This document shows, in pieces, positions 50,460 through 61,562 of a stretch of 64,000 nucleotides of DNA. The notes below the pieces were generated by a model. That model saw only the letters and a list, made by a program, of their open reading frames with translations. It was not told the origin of the DNA and searched no databases. The translations under genes were made by a program, and so were the position numbers. Numbering within the stretch: position 1 is the stretch's first letter; each line of letters opens with the position of its first letter. Source of the stretch: Nemertoderma westbladi (lineage: Eukaryota > Xenacoelomorpha > Nemertodermatida > Nemertodermatidae); contig JAUCBJ010007985.1 of assembly GCA_032718475.1 (NCBI GenBank), positions 62,001 to 126,000 on the forward strand, written 5' to 3'.

Positions 50460-53177
50460 ATGAGCAACCCGATGATCAGTATCGACTTCAGCGGAAAGCG
50501 ACCTCCGAGACCCATTACGCCGACCGTTACGACATTAGATCCGTATACGGAGATTAAACCCTGTTCGACACCCAGTTTGATAGAGACGGCAGCGGCCATT
50601 TCGCTGTACCGAGCCTATAAGGATCTAGAGGCGCGACGCGAAGCGGCACGGGACTCGGGTACCAAACCCGCGGGTTTGGAGCTCTCGAGTCCCTGGACTG
50701 CGTTTACTTCACCTCACCGAGCGAGAACCCTCACTCCTGAGCATCAGGACGACATAGATGCGTTGCGGCAGGAGGAGCGAGCGGCGAAGACGAAAGAGTT
50801 ATTCGAGAATAGAATAGCGGAGTATAATAAGGCCGCGGATAGACATCAAGAGGAGACGAGGAGAGTGACTGGATTTGTTCCACAGGTCATATCTCAAACC
50901 CGACCGGTGTATTATTCCGACGGCAACGAACCTGCGATATTAGTAGATCATCCGGAGTCGCGAGAAGCGATAAGATTCTTGCCGATGGTAAGAATGGCGG
51001 ATCATTGGAACGTTGACTGTCTACGGGAAGTTTTATGCGCGAAGTTCTTGCGTGATGTCCCAATGCAGATCACAGATTATGACACACTGGACAAGATTGG
51101 AGCTCCGGGGAAGGAGAGCAAACTGTTTGGATGGTTGGATAAGTACATCAAAGTATGGGTCGCGGTGGCTACATTCCCAGACAACGAGGAGGTAGACCAG
51201 ACGTGGCTGAGGAGGAAGGGTTCTTACACCCGATATGATGACCACAAGGCTATCGAGCGCATGTGGACCCCATCAGACGAGATTCAGCGTCAGTGGAGGA
51301 AAACAGAGGAATCACTGCAGGATTGGAGGGTGATGTTCTATGACAATGAAGGAGGGTCCCATCAAGAATGTTTGACTAGCAAGTGCATTCAAATTCGCGC
51401 AGCCGATGGTGTGACTCATGTGTTTATGCGCGTCAGGGCGGATCGAGAGAGACCGGAGCCCATCATAACGACACAATATCGGAAAGGGAAGGATCCTAGG
51501 GAACAGATTTTGGAGGTATGCAGGCGAGGAGGTATGCACGGAGCGGAGCGTATCGACGCCAGGATGCTACCCAAGAAGGTTAGAGAGGCTATTCTCAACC
51601 AAGATTACGTCAAGGTGGGATCAGGAGTCCAGAGCGATTTGGAAAGCGACTTCAACGCCATGACTGATCTGGAAGATAGATTGCCGAGACCGTTTGTCGA
51701 CACCAAGCTATTGTTGCTATGGGCACAGGATATTGGAATTTATAGAGAGTATCCCAACTCTGCCAAGACTGGTATGGGCTTCATAGCACACTTATTGTAT
51801 AATTGGGACTTTAAGTTAAAGACGCAGAAGAAATACGAGGAGGCGTATGGCGAATACAACACGCCACCGGGAGCGGAGTTCAAATCCCGGAGACGTTGGC
51901 CGGAGACGTTAGTAGAGGTGTTCGGAGTAGATCTTCCGGTGGAGAAGACATATCCGAAACGAACGCGGGAGGAAATATTAGAGATAGAGGACAAGGGCGA
52001 GGATGTTTACTTTGTTCCGGATCGACAACCGCTGACCGGAGAGGATGACATCGTATTAGACATTGGGAAAGAAGGAAGTGCGAAACCGATTGGAGACCTC
52101 ATATACAAGAGGGCCTGGTTTCCACAAGTGCGTAGGTGTAAGTTGTGCGGCAGCACAAGGCACAATCTAAAGTCGTGCGACGCGGTAGTAGAGGCGGCGC
52201 ATAAGGTCTGCCGTTGGTGTAATGAGACCGACCATTCGTTTCACACGTGCACCGTCTTCATTTCTCAATGTGGATATTGTGGGGTAAAGGGACATCGTAG
52301 CGCGAGATGTCAGCTACGAGATGATTCCTTCCAAAACCACAGCGCTAACCTACTTCGGGAGATGTTAGATAAGTGGGAGAGTGTGGCCGACTACCACATT
52401 CAAGCGCAGATGCGTTGGTTACCATTTAAGGCGGGATACGGATTCTGGGCTGTAGACCCATCTCACGTTGCATATGAGCCGTATTTACAGTCTTTGCCAC
52501 AGTATCAAGAGCTCATCCTGACCGCTCAAGACCTTCCACAAAACACTGGAGTTATCGTAGTTCGAGAATATTTCAGACAGTTAAATATGGATAACAAGTA
52601 TACTTGGAACTTTGTTGCCATTTGCGACCGGATTGCGAAAGGTCTGTTTTCGGAAACTAGAAAAGTGGTACGCGCGCGAGGTGATTGGAGGATGGCGGCT
52701 ATACAATACCGCAACGAATTCTTGTTGACTCATGTGCCAGTGGGGTCATTGACCGCTGAGAGGATACAGGAACAGAGAATCGCAGCGACCACAACGTCAA
52801 CCGCTGGAGCTCAAGGCTCGCGGAAAGAACCAGGAGGAGAGGTCCAAGACAAGCGTCAAGTCAAGGACGACCACTATCATTCAATAATTGAGGCCCAGCG
52901 ATTGCAGCGCAAGGCGCAGGGTGCGTCGGAGAAGGCGCGTGTGCAATTGCAGAAGGAAGAGTTGGCGGAAGCGACCGTAGGAGCACGACAATTGGGACGA
53001 GGCCGAGGTAGAAGTACCAGCCGGGAGTCTGTCGGGGCTCAGGGAACATCGTCGCCGGTTCCGGGGAGTGACGCCTCACGGACGCCGTCAACAGAGTCTA
53101 CAGGGGGTAGACTGGTGTATCTGGGAAGAGGGCGAAAGAGGGTGGCGAGCCCAAAGAAACCAGGAGCGGGTCGATAA
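50460..53177 (+). CDS. Pao accessory protein 2: zinc knuckles and possible DEDD exonuclease domain
   Basis: 905 residues, same frame as accessory 1. Residues about 290-450: VMFYDNEGG (D295, E297) followed by CIQIRAADGVTHVFM, then YVKVGSGVQSDLE (D393) and VDTKLLLLWA (D414), then GMGFIAHLLYN. This order resembles Exo I, Exo II and the start of Exo III of RNase D/WRN-type DEDD 3'-5' exonucleases; a final Y-x3-D is not evident. Residues about 558-625 hold three zinc-binding clusters: CKLCGSTRHNLKSC, CRWCNETDHSFHTC, CGYCGVKGHRSARC. The C-terminal 150 residues are basic and low-complexity (GRGRGRSTS). No membrane segment. Located where env would sit, but looks nucleic-acid binding. The exonuclease assignment is tentative. 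Confidence 0.75.
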   Translation: MSNPMISIDFSGKRPPRPITPTVTTLDPYTEIKPCSTPSLIETAAAISLYRAYKDLEARREAARDSGTKPAGLELSSPWTAFTSPHRARTLTPEHQDDIDALRQEERAAKTKELFENRIAEYNKAADRHQEETRRVTGFVPQVISQTRPVYYSDGNEPAILVDHPESREAIRFLPMVRMADHWNVDCLREVLCAKFLRDVPMQITDYDTLDKIGAPGKESKLFGWLDKYIKVWVAVATFPDNEEVDQTWLRRKGSYTRYDDHKAIERMWTPSDEIQRQWRKTEESLQDWRVMFYDNEGGSHQECLTSKCIQIRAADGVTHVFMRVRADRERPEPIITTQYRKGKDPREQILEVCRRGGMHGAERIDARMLPKKVREAILNQDYVKVGSGVQSDLESDFNAMTDLEDRLPRPFVDTKLLLLWAQDIGIYREYPNSAKTGMGFIAHLLYNWDFKLKTQKKYEEAYGEYNTPPGAEFKSRRRWPETLVEVFGVDLPVEKTYPKRTREEILEIEDKGEDVYFVPDRQPLTGEDDIVLDIGKEGSAKPIGDLIYKRAWFPQVRRCKLCGSTRHNLKSCDAVVEAAHKVCRWCNETDHSFHTCTVFISQCGYCGVKGHRSARCQLRDDSFQNHSANLLREMLDKWESVADYHIQAQMRWLPFKAGYGFWAVDPSHVAYEPYLQSLPQYQELILTAQDLPQNTGVIVVREYFRQLNMDNKYTWNFVAICDRIAKGLFSETRKVVRARGDWRMAAIQYRNEFLLTHVPVGSLTAERIQEQRIAATTTSTAGAQGSRKEPGGEVQDKRQVKDDHYHSIIEAQRLQRKAQGASEKARVQLQKEELAEATVGARQLGRGRGRSTSRESVGAQGTSSPVPGSDASRTPSTESTGGRLVYLGRGRKRVASPKKPGAGR

Positions 53178-53670
53178 TACATTATAGCACAGGGCGACAG
53201 ACTCTAGATATATACATCATCGTCACTCTGATGTATATTGTAGCATTTTAGAAATACCCGACTAGACTCATATACACTAGTTGAGCTGTTTTGAATTTAT
53301 ATTATGAGAGAGGCGAAGGAAGTGATTGGGGAGACAAACCTGCGGGTTTGGCTTACTCCTTTCACTTGCCCTAGCAAATTACTTTATATTTAATTTTGTA
53401 TGTAGTAATCATTATGTAGTACGAACGAGAAACAATATTTTGTAAATTTAATTTGTATGTAATTATCGTTAAACAGTGAGAGAGATAATATTTTGTAAAT
53501 TTAATTTGTATGCAATTCATTATGCAATATCTATAGCAATATTTTGTAAATAGTAGGATTCATAGTATCAAGTATTTAGATTATTTGGAAGAAATTTATT
53601 TTGTTTGTATACATCACCTTATACTCTTCTACAATTGGAGGGAAACATTGTATGATTTCCCTTGGAGCGG
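53178..53670 (+). other. Pao 3' untranslated region
   Basis: AT-rich, with repeated ATTTTGTAAATTTAATTTGTATG segments (about 53,390-53,560). A short purine stretch GGAGGGAAA (about 53,637) precedes the 3' LTR by about 25 bases; a classic polypurine tract directly at the LTR is not seen. Confidence 0.55.
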
Positions 53671-55720
53671 TGTTACGGTATATGGCGCTGTACACATTAT
53701 TAGCCATTATACAGTATAATATATTGGTCCATTATGCAGTATAATATGTTAGTCCGTTATACTGTACGCAATATTAGTCCGTTGTGCAGCATAATATTTT
53801 AGATAAGGCATAATAGCGCAGTGATATTTAGATAGGGAAATCGAAACGCCCATATATTTTGAATTCATCCATTTTGTATAGTATGTAGCCCTACCTACGT
53901 AATTTTGTATTAAGATATAGGTAGATAGTTCCAGGGTAGCAAGTTCAGTTGGACCCTGGATATGTGCTTGCTGTTATTAGCTTCGATAGGGCTAGCATAT
54001 AGGGACGCTATCCTGACCATTCCGCAGCCAGGGACATGATCCATTACCATATATGGTAATAATTTGAGGGTTTGGGAAGCAATAGGGCTACAATCCGGCC
54101 TTCTTATTGGACTAACTGCTTCCAGGTTGGTCTAATGCTAGCGCGGACTGGAGAGCCAATAGGAGAGCGATTGCATCACCCTTATTGCATCACCCCACTC
54201 GGATCACCTATAAATTGGCGGTTTGCCGGTAGAGCTGTACAACCTTACCCCTATTATCTCAGAGTACAATTTGTGCGTATTTTTCTGCATTTCTGCCCTT
54301 TGATTAATTTTTCTTGAAATGATTTGCAAATTTATAATTTCTGTTTGATTCTTGTTGTGTTTCTCAATCAATCTCAAAGATTACTGCTAATTACATCATG
54401 GAACTGTGATTTCTACCCTTTAGTTAATGGTTCTATGTAATTTCTTTCGACGCAATAATCCTACGGGATTTCTGATACTGTCAGACTTGTGATTTGCATG
54501 CGCCGCTACGGTAGTTAGTCAATAAATGGAGGGCTAAGGTGCCAGTAGGCGGTGGGCACATCGGGGGGTTGAGCGACTAAGGGAGAGCGGAGGATTCAAA
54601 GGCGGGCAACGCTGGCGGGGGGTCACCATTGCGGTCGGGCAACTTGCGTTATAGAGGGGGCTATTTGCGTTGTAGCGGGCAGACAATCTGCTGGTACGGC
54701 AATTAGGGGGCTGATGATCCAGGTCTTGTCTCTATTTAGTATTAGGGGGGGCAGGAATTGGGTTAGTTAGGAAGCTTAGACGTACTGGGGAGAGGCCTGC
54801 GTGCTTTACAATAGCGAATAGCGAATTGCATGGCGAATTATATGATTGCGGATTGTATAATTGCAAGTTGTACTATTGTGATCTGTGATTGCTGACGCTG
54901 ATTGGTGTGTTACTGAAGTGTGCCTATGATTACGAATGCTTAGGTAGGCGCCCTTTTCTTTGATTGATTTCTATTTCTTAGTTTACGATAAATGATTACT
55001 GATTAGGTCAAAGTAATACGGCATTTTAGGCTATTACTAGCGAAACCTGTTGTGTAATAAATTAGAATTACGCATTCTGGAACTCTTAGTAATTAGTACG
55101 CTGTTACACATTTGTGACTGTAATTAATTAGTGAAATTAAGAATTAGTACGCAGCATAGCGGAGAGTAGCTAGGTAATAATTTAGAGTACCGTAAACTAT
55201 TCACGCTGAGCGGTTATTTGCATTAGCGGGCAATAAGCTAGATCGCAGTATTCAGTACGCAATTCGCATTAGTAAATTGCTGGCCTAAAGCCAGCCGCAG
55301 GCAAATTTAGACCTGGAGTGGTATCGCCCACGAAAGACATTGTACCGTACCATTATTTGATTAATTTTAAATATTCTCGCATTCACACATTACGTTAGGG
55401 AACCCCCAGTATTCGCGATTAGAAAAGACGTAGGCAATAGCGTGCTTCAAATAGTAGTAACATTAGATGTAAGAATATACTCTGAGTGCAAAGCCTCTCG
55501 TACTCGTCTTAAGTAAGCTTAGGGAGCCGACTCGGGTTTATTGTTTTGGTTGTTCCCGCGTGGCTCATAGATTCGAACAGTTAGCTCTCTGTCGAGCGAT
55601 CGGTAGAGAAGGGAACAAGCGATTTTGCAGGAGCCGTGTAAATTTAGTAAATTATATTAGCGGACGGCAGATTAGCGCCATCCAACGGTAAGTAGCGGTT
55701 TTGTATTTAGCAGCCCTACA
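53671..55720 (+). repeat. Pao 3' LTR (2,050 bp)
   Basis: Differs from the 5' LTR by about 13 substitutions, one 14-base deletion in the GCGAATA repeat and one extra G. Confidence 0.92.
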
Positions 55721-57788
55721 TTATATATGTTAAGATAAAAGATAGCGGAGTTAATTTGATACTTTTTACAGGTACTTTTGGCGCAATACGCTAAATTATA
55801 ATGGAATAGCGATTTGTTAAAAAAAAAAATGTTTCGTCCCTTTTTATAAATATTATATTTCACACGATCTCCTGCCGCCCCAGTTTTATACTGTAATACC
55901 TCCGGCGATGTGATTAACGCTGTTAGATAGATAATTTAACGCACTATAAGTCTGTGTAAACAAATCTCCCGTAAGTTAAGTAGTTTTCTAGTATTTCCCG
56001 CGAAGCATGTTTGAAGCGCGAAATTATAATTTTGGCCCTCATTTTTTTAATATCATCCTTGGAGCAAAACCGATAGCATATTTGAATTCCCCGTATGGAT
56101 ATTGACTGTATAGAATGTACCTTAACCAACTAAAGTTAAAAATAAAAAATTATTCGATAAAAACTACTTTACAAATTCTGGCCCTTTTTGGCCCCTATTG
56201 CCGACATATTTTTTGTACCCCCATTTGATAGGAACGTAGCCCCAATGGTCTTCTACGAGTTTCATAAAAGAATTAGTGGATTCCTACCCGCGTTGTCGAA
56301 TTAAACATTTCGGAAATAAGTTTTCCAAAAAAGACGGACAAAAACGTACAAATTTACAGCCCCTTTTTCCACCCGAAGTTTTAATAAATATCTTACCCCC
56401 ATTCGATTCGACTCTTCCCCTTTCCAACCGCGTTACTTTCGTCCCCGTACGATTAATATTAGCCGAGTTATAGCGGATCCCGCAAAGTCATTTTGTCCGT
56501 TTTTTCAACTTTGACGGACATTTTCGGAAAAAAGGCGTGGAAATCTTTTTTGAAAAAAAAAACGAATTCACTAATTAATCCCTTCTATCGTATCCCGGCG
56601 TCGGCTAAGCAATAACCTAGGGTTTTTTCGCGCCACTGTAGAGCGCCTTTCAAAAAAATTTTTAAATTGTCGAAAAAATGACGGATTTTTGTCCGCCGTG
56701 TCCGTCGAAGGGTTAGATTTAATAATGTTAGAGTTGCTAATATCTTAGAATTCCGAGCCGCTCCCCTGGTGAGAAAATAAAAAAATTTGGTATGTTCCTT
56801 CATCGAAAAGTCCCCCAGAATCCCAAGTTAACCTATATAGTTAGCGATGGCCTGCGGCTTTAGGAGCGGCCGCGGTATTCACCTCCCTCATAGCGGCCGC
56901 GGAGGTGTTGCGTCAAATGGAGAAATATTTATCCCACCAAGAGAATTTGAAATTTTCGAGTGATTATTTTTAAACATCAATAACTTCTGTTCTACTGGGC
57001 CGTTTGATCTGAAACTTTTTTCATTGGATAGAGGATAGATTGTAGTGTGTGAAATAGGATACAACTTGGGAAAAGACGCATGTGCACTTAGTGCATAATG
57101 CACTTAAAAAGTACACATTTTTTCGATATTTCAAACACTATTATTTCCAGTTCCATTCATCGTAGAATGTTATTTTTTGGATTAAAATGTAGTTTGGAGT
57201 GATTTCTAACTATAATCGTAACATTTGTTTAACTTTTTATGTATATAAAGTGACTTAAAATGCCATGAATATGGTCCAAAATCGCAAATGTCGCGATTTA
57301 TTAAATTAGATTTTTTACACTTTTAGTGACTGACACTTGATCATACACCATCGTAGATCGGTAGAGGATAAACATAAGTTTGTTAAATAAGAACCACCAT
57401 TACGATCTGCTGAAGTGCACTTGTACAAATAAGTGTGCAAAAGTGCAAATTTTTTAATAAGGTCAAATTATATAGCATTGGGTTCTTTTCTTTGCAGATA
57501 CTTTATTTTCATATTAATATGTTGTTTGGCTCATACTGAGCGCATTAGGGATATGCGTACAAATAAGCGGCCCTTATTAAGGCTTCGATTGGGTTAATAA
57601 ATAAAACATAAGGTTGTAATATTCTAAAAAACCAGTGTGATATTAAATGCACTTTAAACAATAAATAGAGATCAAATAACAAATGGACCACACAATTAAA
57701 AACTCGCACAATTTTGTACTTATTATATCGCTTCAAATTAATTCAACAGTGGATATTTGGGGGAAGGGGGAAGTTACAGTGTGCATTC
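55721..57788. other. No recognised gene
   Basis: AT-rich. GCGGCCGC occurs twice (about 56,867 and 56,893) in a short GC-rich island with GGAGGTG/CACCTCC complements. No exon with splice support. Confidence 0.45.
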
Positions 57789-57836
57789 GGGGGAAGTTTG
57801 GTGAACTGCATTTATGCAGTGAATCCAAACTTCCCC
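57789..57836. repeat. Hairpin GGGGGAAGTTTGG ... CCAAACTTCCCCC
   Basis: A 13-base perfect outer stem plus inner ACTGCA/TGCAGT. Possibly the core or end of a small foldback element. Confidence 0.7.
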
Positions 57837-58841
57837 CTTTGATATATCATATACTTAAGACATGCTAGGGTGACGGGGAAATATTTGTTACTGTCACACT
57901 TTGCTTCCATTTATCCTATCCTTTATTATTACCCCAGTCAGATAAGAGATAATAAATCAGTAAAAACTAAACTAAACTGTCTTTCATGCAAACAAATTTC
58001 TAACTAAAGACGGGTGAATGACCATGACCATGGAAATAATTTTAAATATAATTGTATATCAACTATTTGGGGAGGCTTCCAAGTTAAACCCGAAAACAAT
58101 TATTTTGTTACATATATAGTAAATAACGTTGTATGTTCTTCTTCCTCTCATAATAAAATATAAATGAAATATCTCAGATCGCTATGCCCTGTAACATTTC
58201 ACAACCAAAATATTTAAGTGTGAAAAGTGTAGGCCTACCACACTCCGCCCAAACAACCGCAAACGCATAGCCAACAAATTTAACAAAAGGTTACATACAT
58301 GTTGGGTTCATGACGAGATGAGTGAAAATTGATCGCGTAATATAAAGTAAAAAATTAAGAGACGGGCTGGCTCTCCTCCACTTTCTTACCCAATGGATAT
58401 GTTGTTGTAATAATCTAATATTGGGGCGGCTTTCTCTCGGTATACTCACATTAAAACAGATAATATGAAGGATGGCGATTAATGAAGGCATTCATTACAA
58501 TTGGAAAGGAAATTGTGGATGTTAATATATTAGTTACTAATATAGAAATATTGATAATACGTGAATGTGCATAACAAGGGAGAAAATTCGAGCGTAGCGA
58601 ACAGTTTTTAAACAATGTTAAGATTTTGCGCATTTTATTCGACTTTTTATCCAATAATACTTTGATAATCTAATGACTTTATATTACAGGCCGGAATATT
58701 ATAGTGGCTACACTTCTGCAGTAATATAATACTGTAGGAAATCGCTTTAGTGGTTTAGTACTCAAAAATTTCGCCCTCTTTTAGGCCTGTAATTTCGCCC
58801 CCTAGAAACTTGCTGGTGGGCAATTTCCCCCCATTCCACCA
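57837..58841. other. No recognised gene
   Basis: AT-rich spacer without supported features. Confidence 0.45.
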
Positions 58842-58978
58842 TGCCCCCCTGCCCCGCTGCCCCCCTGCCCCCCTGCCCCCCTGCCCCCCTGCCCCCCTGC
58901 CCCCCTGCCCCCCTGCCCCCCTGCCCCCCTGCCCCCCTGCCCCCCTGCCCCCCTGCCCCCCCTGCCCCCCCCCCCTCT
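58842..58978. repeat. (CTGCCCCC)n minisatellite
   Basis: About 16 units of 8 bases. Gives Pro/Cys-rich and Gly-rich open stretches that are not genes. Confidence 0.95.
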
Positions 58979-59451
58979 GGTCACCCCCTTCCCTTACGCC
59001 TATTGTTGACCCTTCTGTTGTCGTTATTAGAAATGTTTGAACACAAATAAGTCGATCAAGTATTGATGAAATTGAAACAAACTTGGTACACATGTAGTCT
59101 ATAAAAGGTTAAGAATATCCCTGCCATGTTTTGTGAAACCAGGTAATTCTAACCAAGATAGATTATACAACAAATTAAGTTATCGAATATATATAAATTA
59201 ATTTGAAATACAATATTGATATATATACCTCAAATATGTTTACTTATATTAAATATTAAATATGCAGATAACTTAAGATGAACAACGATATAGTAAAACG
59301 AATTATCGCTCCATTTGCCATAGATTTGTTCGATTCTAATTCCGGTTAAATTTCTTAACTGGATCTTAAAACGTAAGATCAATTAATTATATACTCTTTT
59401 AACACATTTAACGCGTTAAGATAAATTTATTTCCTTTCAATATCTTCACAG

Positions 59452-59678
59452 GTCGCCTCCACAGTGCTACGTCGAAGGAACCAGTCGACCGCAGTGGCTC
59501 CCAATTGGCGTCACGTGATGGGTTTACTTCCCGCTAAACAAGATGAAATCCTCCAGGAAACGGAGAACCAATCAGAGGCCGAAAAGGTTTCGCTATTGCA
59601 GCGGTTCAGTAAAGCTGCGCGGCTATTGGTTATTGTCCTTCGGTTTATAAGACCAGAAAAGGAGACAGACAAGTCAAG
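59452..59678 (+). CDS. CNBD2-like protein, exon i
   Basis: Acceptor TATCTTCACAG|GTC, donor TCAAG|GTACAC. Starts in phase 0 and ends in phase 2. It encodes 76 residues: VASTVLRRRNQSTAVAPNW, a Gln/Glu-rich linker and FSKAARLLVIVLRFIRPEK. The last block resembles the basic-hydrophobic FxxxA-R-x3-VI helix found upstream of the cyclic-nucleotide fold in CNBD2-type proteins. The next two exons fit its phase exactly. Confidence 0.65.
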
Positions 59679-60142
59679 GTACACCCGTAGCAGTAAACCG
59701 AGCCAGTAGTATACATGGAACTTATGGGGAGGGGTTGGTCTGTGTTAATTAATCAATTTCATAGCAAACCGGTCAAACCGGCATTTTACTAATAAAAGTG
59801 TCTTGTAATTATTAATATACACACATATATAAAATATAAATATGCAATAAACAAAATATGGCACAAATTATAGCGAAATTGTTCCAGAATTGTTGAAGGG
59901 AGTGGGACACCTTGTTTCCTAGTTTGTTGGAAACCACATCTGTTTATTACCGGTTCAGTTGTTTTTGTTGCATCACTGCCTGTTTTGGGATTATATATAG
60001 GGAAGTGAGTCTGTAACACGTTCATTATTCAGTGGTAAGCAATGTGAAGTCGTGACTAGAGGGCATTGTTGCATGCAATGATACTTGATACATGGTCGCC
60101 ATCTGGACTATTCATTCGAATTATTTCGCTTTGATTTTTCAG

Positions 60143-60200
60143 GGCTGCCAGCTGTATCTCTTTGCAGAGGTTGCCAGCTGTATCTCTTTGTAAAGGTTGC
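60143..60200. repeat. Short tandem repeat, two units
   Basis: GTTGCCAGCTGTATCTCTTTG-like unit of about 28 bases occurs twice, followed by a partial unit. Confidence 0.7.
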
Positions 60201-60287
60201 CATGGCGATGGTGGTGGTGAAGTCCAACTTATTATTATGATTCAAGATTAAAATTAAAATATTTTGCTTATATTTTCTTTGCTGCAG

Positions 60288-60450
60288 AATTTCCTTCCAC
60301 ATGTTGCAAGCTCAGATCCGCGAGGAGGGGCGGAAGAAGCGGGAGCTGATGTTCGACGTGTCGTTGTACCGGGCGAGGAAGGAAGCCCAGCTGCCGCCGA
60401 AGGCGAGGGAGATACTGTCGATATCGCCAGGGTCGAGGTCCAAGGACGAG
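60288..60450 (+). CDS. CNBD2-like protein, exon ii
   Basis: Acceptor TTTGCTGCAG|A, donor GACGAG|GTGCGT. Phase 2 to 0, matching its neighbours. GC-rich against AT-rich introns. Encodes FHMLQAQIREEGRKKRELMF, then DVSLYRARKEAQLPPKAREIL, a charged helix with LPxxAREIL, as in the segment before the cyclic-nucleotide fold of CNBD2-like proteins. Confidence 0.68.
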
Positions 60451-60924
60451 GTGCGTCAATAGTCTGTGATAGGGGATAAGTATAAGTTATTTACACATAA
60501 CGTCACGCTGTGTGGATAACGAACACACGGAATTCACATTGTCTAATGATTATGGGCCTGTCTATAGAGTGGAAACACTAGTAACTTGATCATTATTTGT
60601 GAACAACCCCGTCTTAGTGAAATTACCTGTATTTTTCAAATCACTCTTCCACTAACGCATTACACATCCATACAGTATTGTTTTATGGGCTTAATGTCCT
60701 AATTCTACGTTGGTTTCTTTCCAATATTACATAGTTTTCGCACCAAATATACTTTTTTACCGCCCCAAAACGATAGCCCCAAATTTAATGTTTCTGTAAG
60801 CAATATACATTAAAGCTACGTCTAAATATATATTTCTTTCCCAGATTACAAACATTTCGCACCAAAATATTTAAATTCGTCACAAAATATTTTTTATACT
60901 GTATATTATTATATGTATTTTTAT

Positions 60925-61325
60925 ATTAGTAATTGTTAACAACATCGTTTATTGTTTTGGTTAGAAAATGCCGTCTCTGTAACGTGCTACTTTCCCTCAC
61001 AATTGATAACAACATAGTTTATTGTTTTGATTAGAAAACGCAGTCTCTTTAACCTGCTCCTTTCCCTCATTTGGTAACAACATCGTTTATTGTTTTGGTT
61101 TGAAAAATACGTATCTGTAACCTGATCCTTTCCCCGAATTGCTATAACAACATTGTTTATTGTTTTGGTAAGAAAAAGCCGTCTCTGTAACGTGCTACTT
61201 TCCCTCACAATTGGTAACAACATAGTTTATTGTTTTGATTAGAAAAAAACCGTCTCTGTAACCTGCTCCTTTCCCTCATTTGATATTATCATTGGTTTAT
61301 TTTTTTGGTTAGAAAAACCTACTCA
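60925..61325. repeat. About 69-bp tandem repeat, 5-6 degenerate units
   Basis: Units start at AACAACAT at 60,938, 61,008, 61,076, 61,145 and 61,215 (spacing 68-70). Each has GTTTATTGTTTTGG, AGAAAA and CTGTAACCTGCTCCTTTCC-like parts. Lies in the intron between exons ii and iii. Confidence 0.85.
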
Positions 61326-61562
61326 ATGGAAATAAATAACCAATTGAACAAATTTTACATTTTCGAACATTATATTATGCTTAATTAATTTAACCCGGTA
61401 AATAATGTGAAGTTGTGAATGTGAAGCTGGACTGAATCATATTTGATAGAATCTGTCTGCATCTATGTTTCATCTGTAATATAAGATTTGTAAAAAATGG
61501 AAATATTGTTACCCATTATGATAAAATATACATTATTCCCTAACAAACTTCCGGTATTTCAG

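Larger units (their letters stand above)
42611..53351 (+). promoter_or_regulatory. Five dispersed copies of palindrome CCAAACCYGCGGGTTTGG
   Basis: Positions 42,611-42,628 (CCGAACCCGCGGGTTTGG), 47,467-47,484, 49,559-49,576 (one T for C in the centre), 50,662-50,679 (perfect palindrome) and 53,334-53,351. Copies lie in coding and non-coding parts and translate differently (EPNPRVW, KPAGLE), so the conservation is not for protein. Candidate dyad binding site or RNA hairpin of the element. Confidence 0.7.
37223..55720 (+). mobile_element. Giant Pao-type (BEL/Pao) LTR retrotransposon
   Basis: An 18.5-kb element with direct LTRs of 2,063 and 2,050 bp (TGTTACGG to CCCTACA). Internal order: long leader, gag 1 (coiled coil), gag 2 with zinc knuckles and protease, RT/RNase H, integrase, then two extra frames. 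RT, RNase H and integrase motifs and the DUF1759-like gag are Pao-type. The LTRs differ at about 13 positions plus a 14-base and a 1-base indel, so insertion is recent. Flanks do not give a clean 5-bp duplication with TGT..ACA ends; if the LTR is taken to end at CCCT, ACAT flanks both sides. Most Pao-type elements are 5-10 kb, so this is unusually large. Confidence 0.92.

Noticed and set aside
49890-53177. Accessory frames as a retroviral-type envelope
   Set aside because: No signal peptide, no hydrophobic membrane span and no glycoprotein-like cysteine pattern; zinc knuckles and charged sequence point to nucleic-acid binding.
58755-59093. Glycine-rich and proline-rich frames
   Set aside because: They derive from the (CTGCCCCC)n minisatellite.
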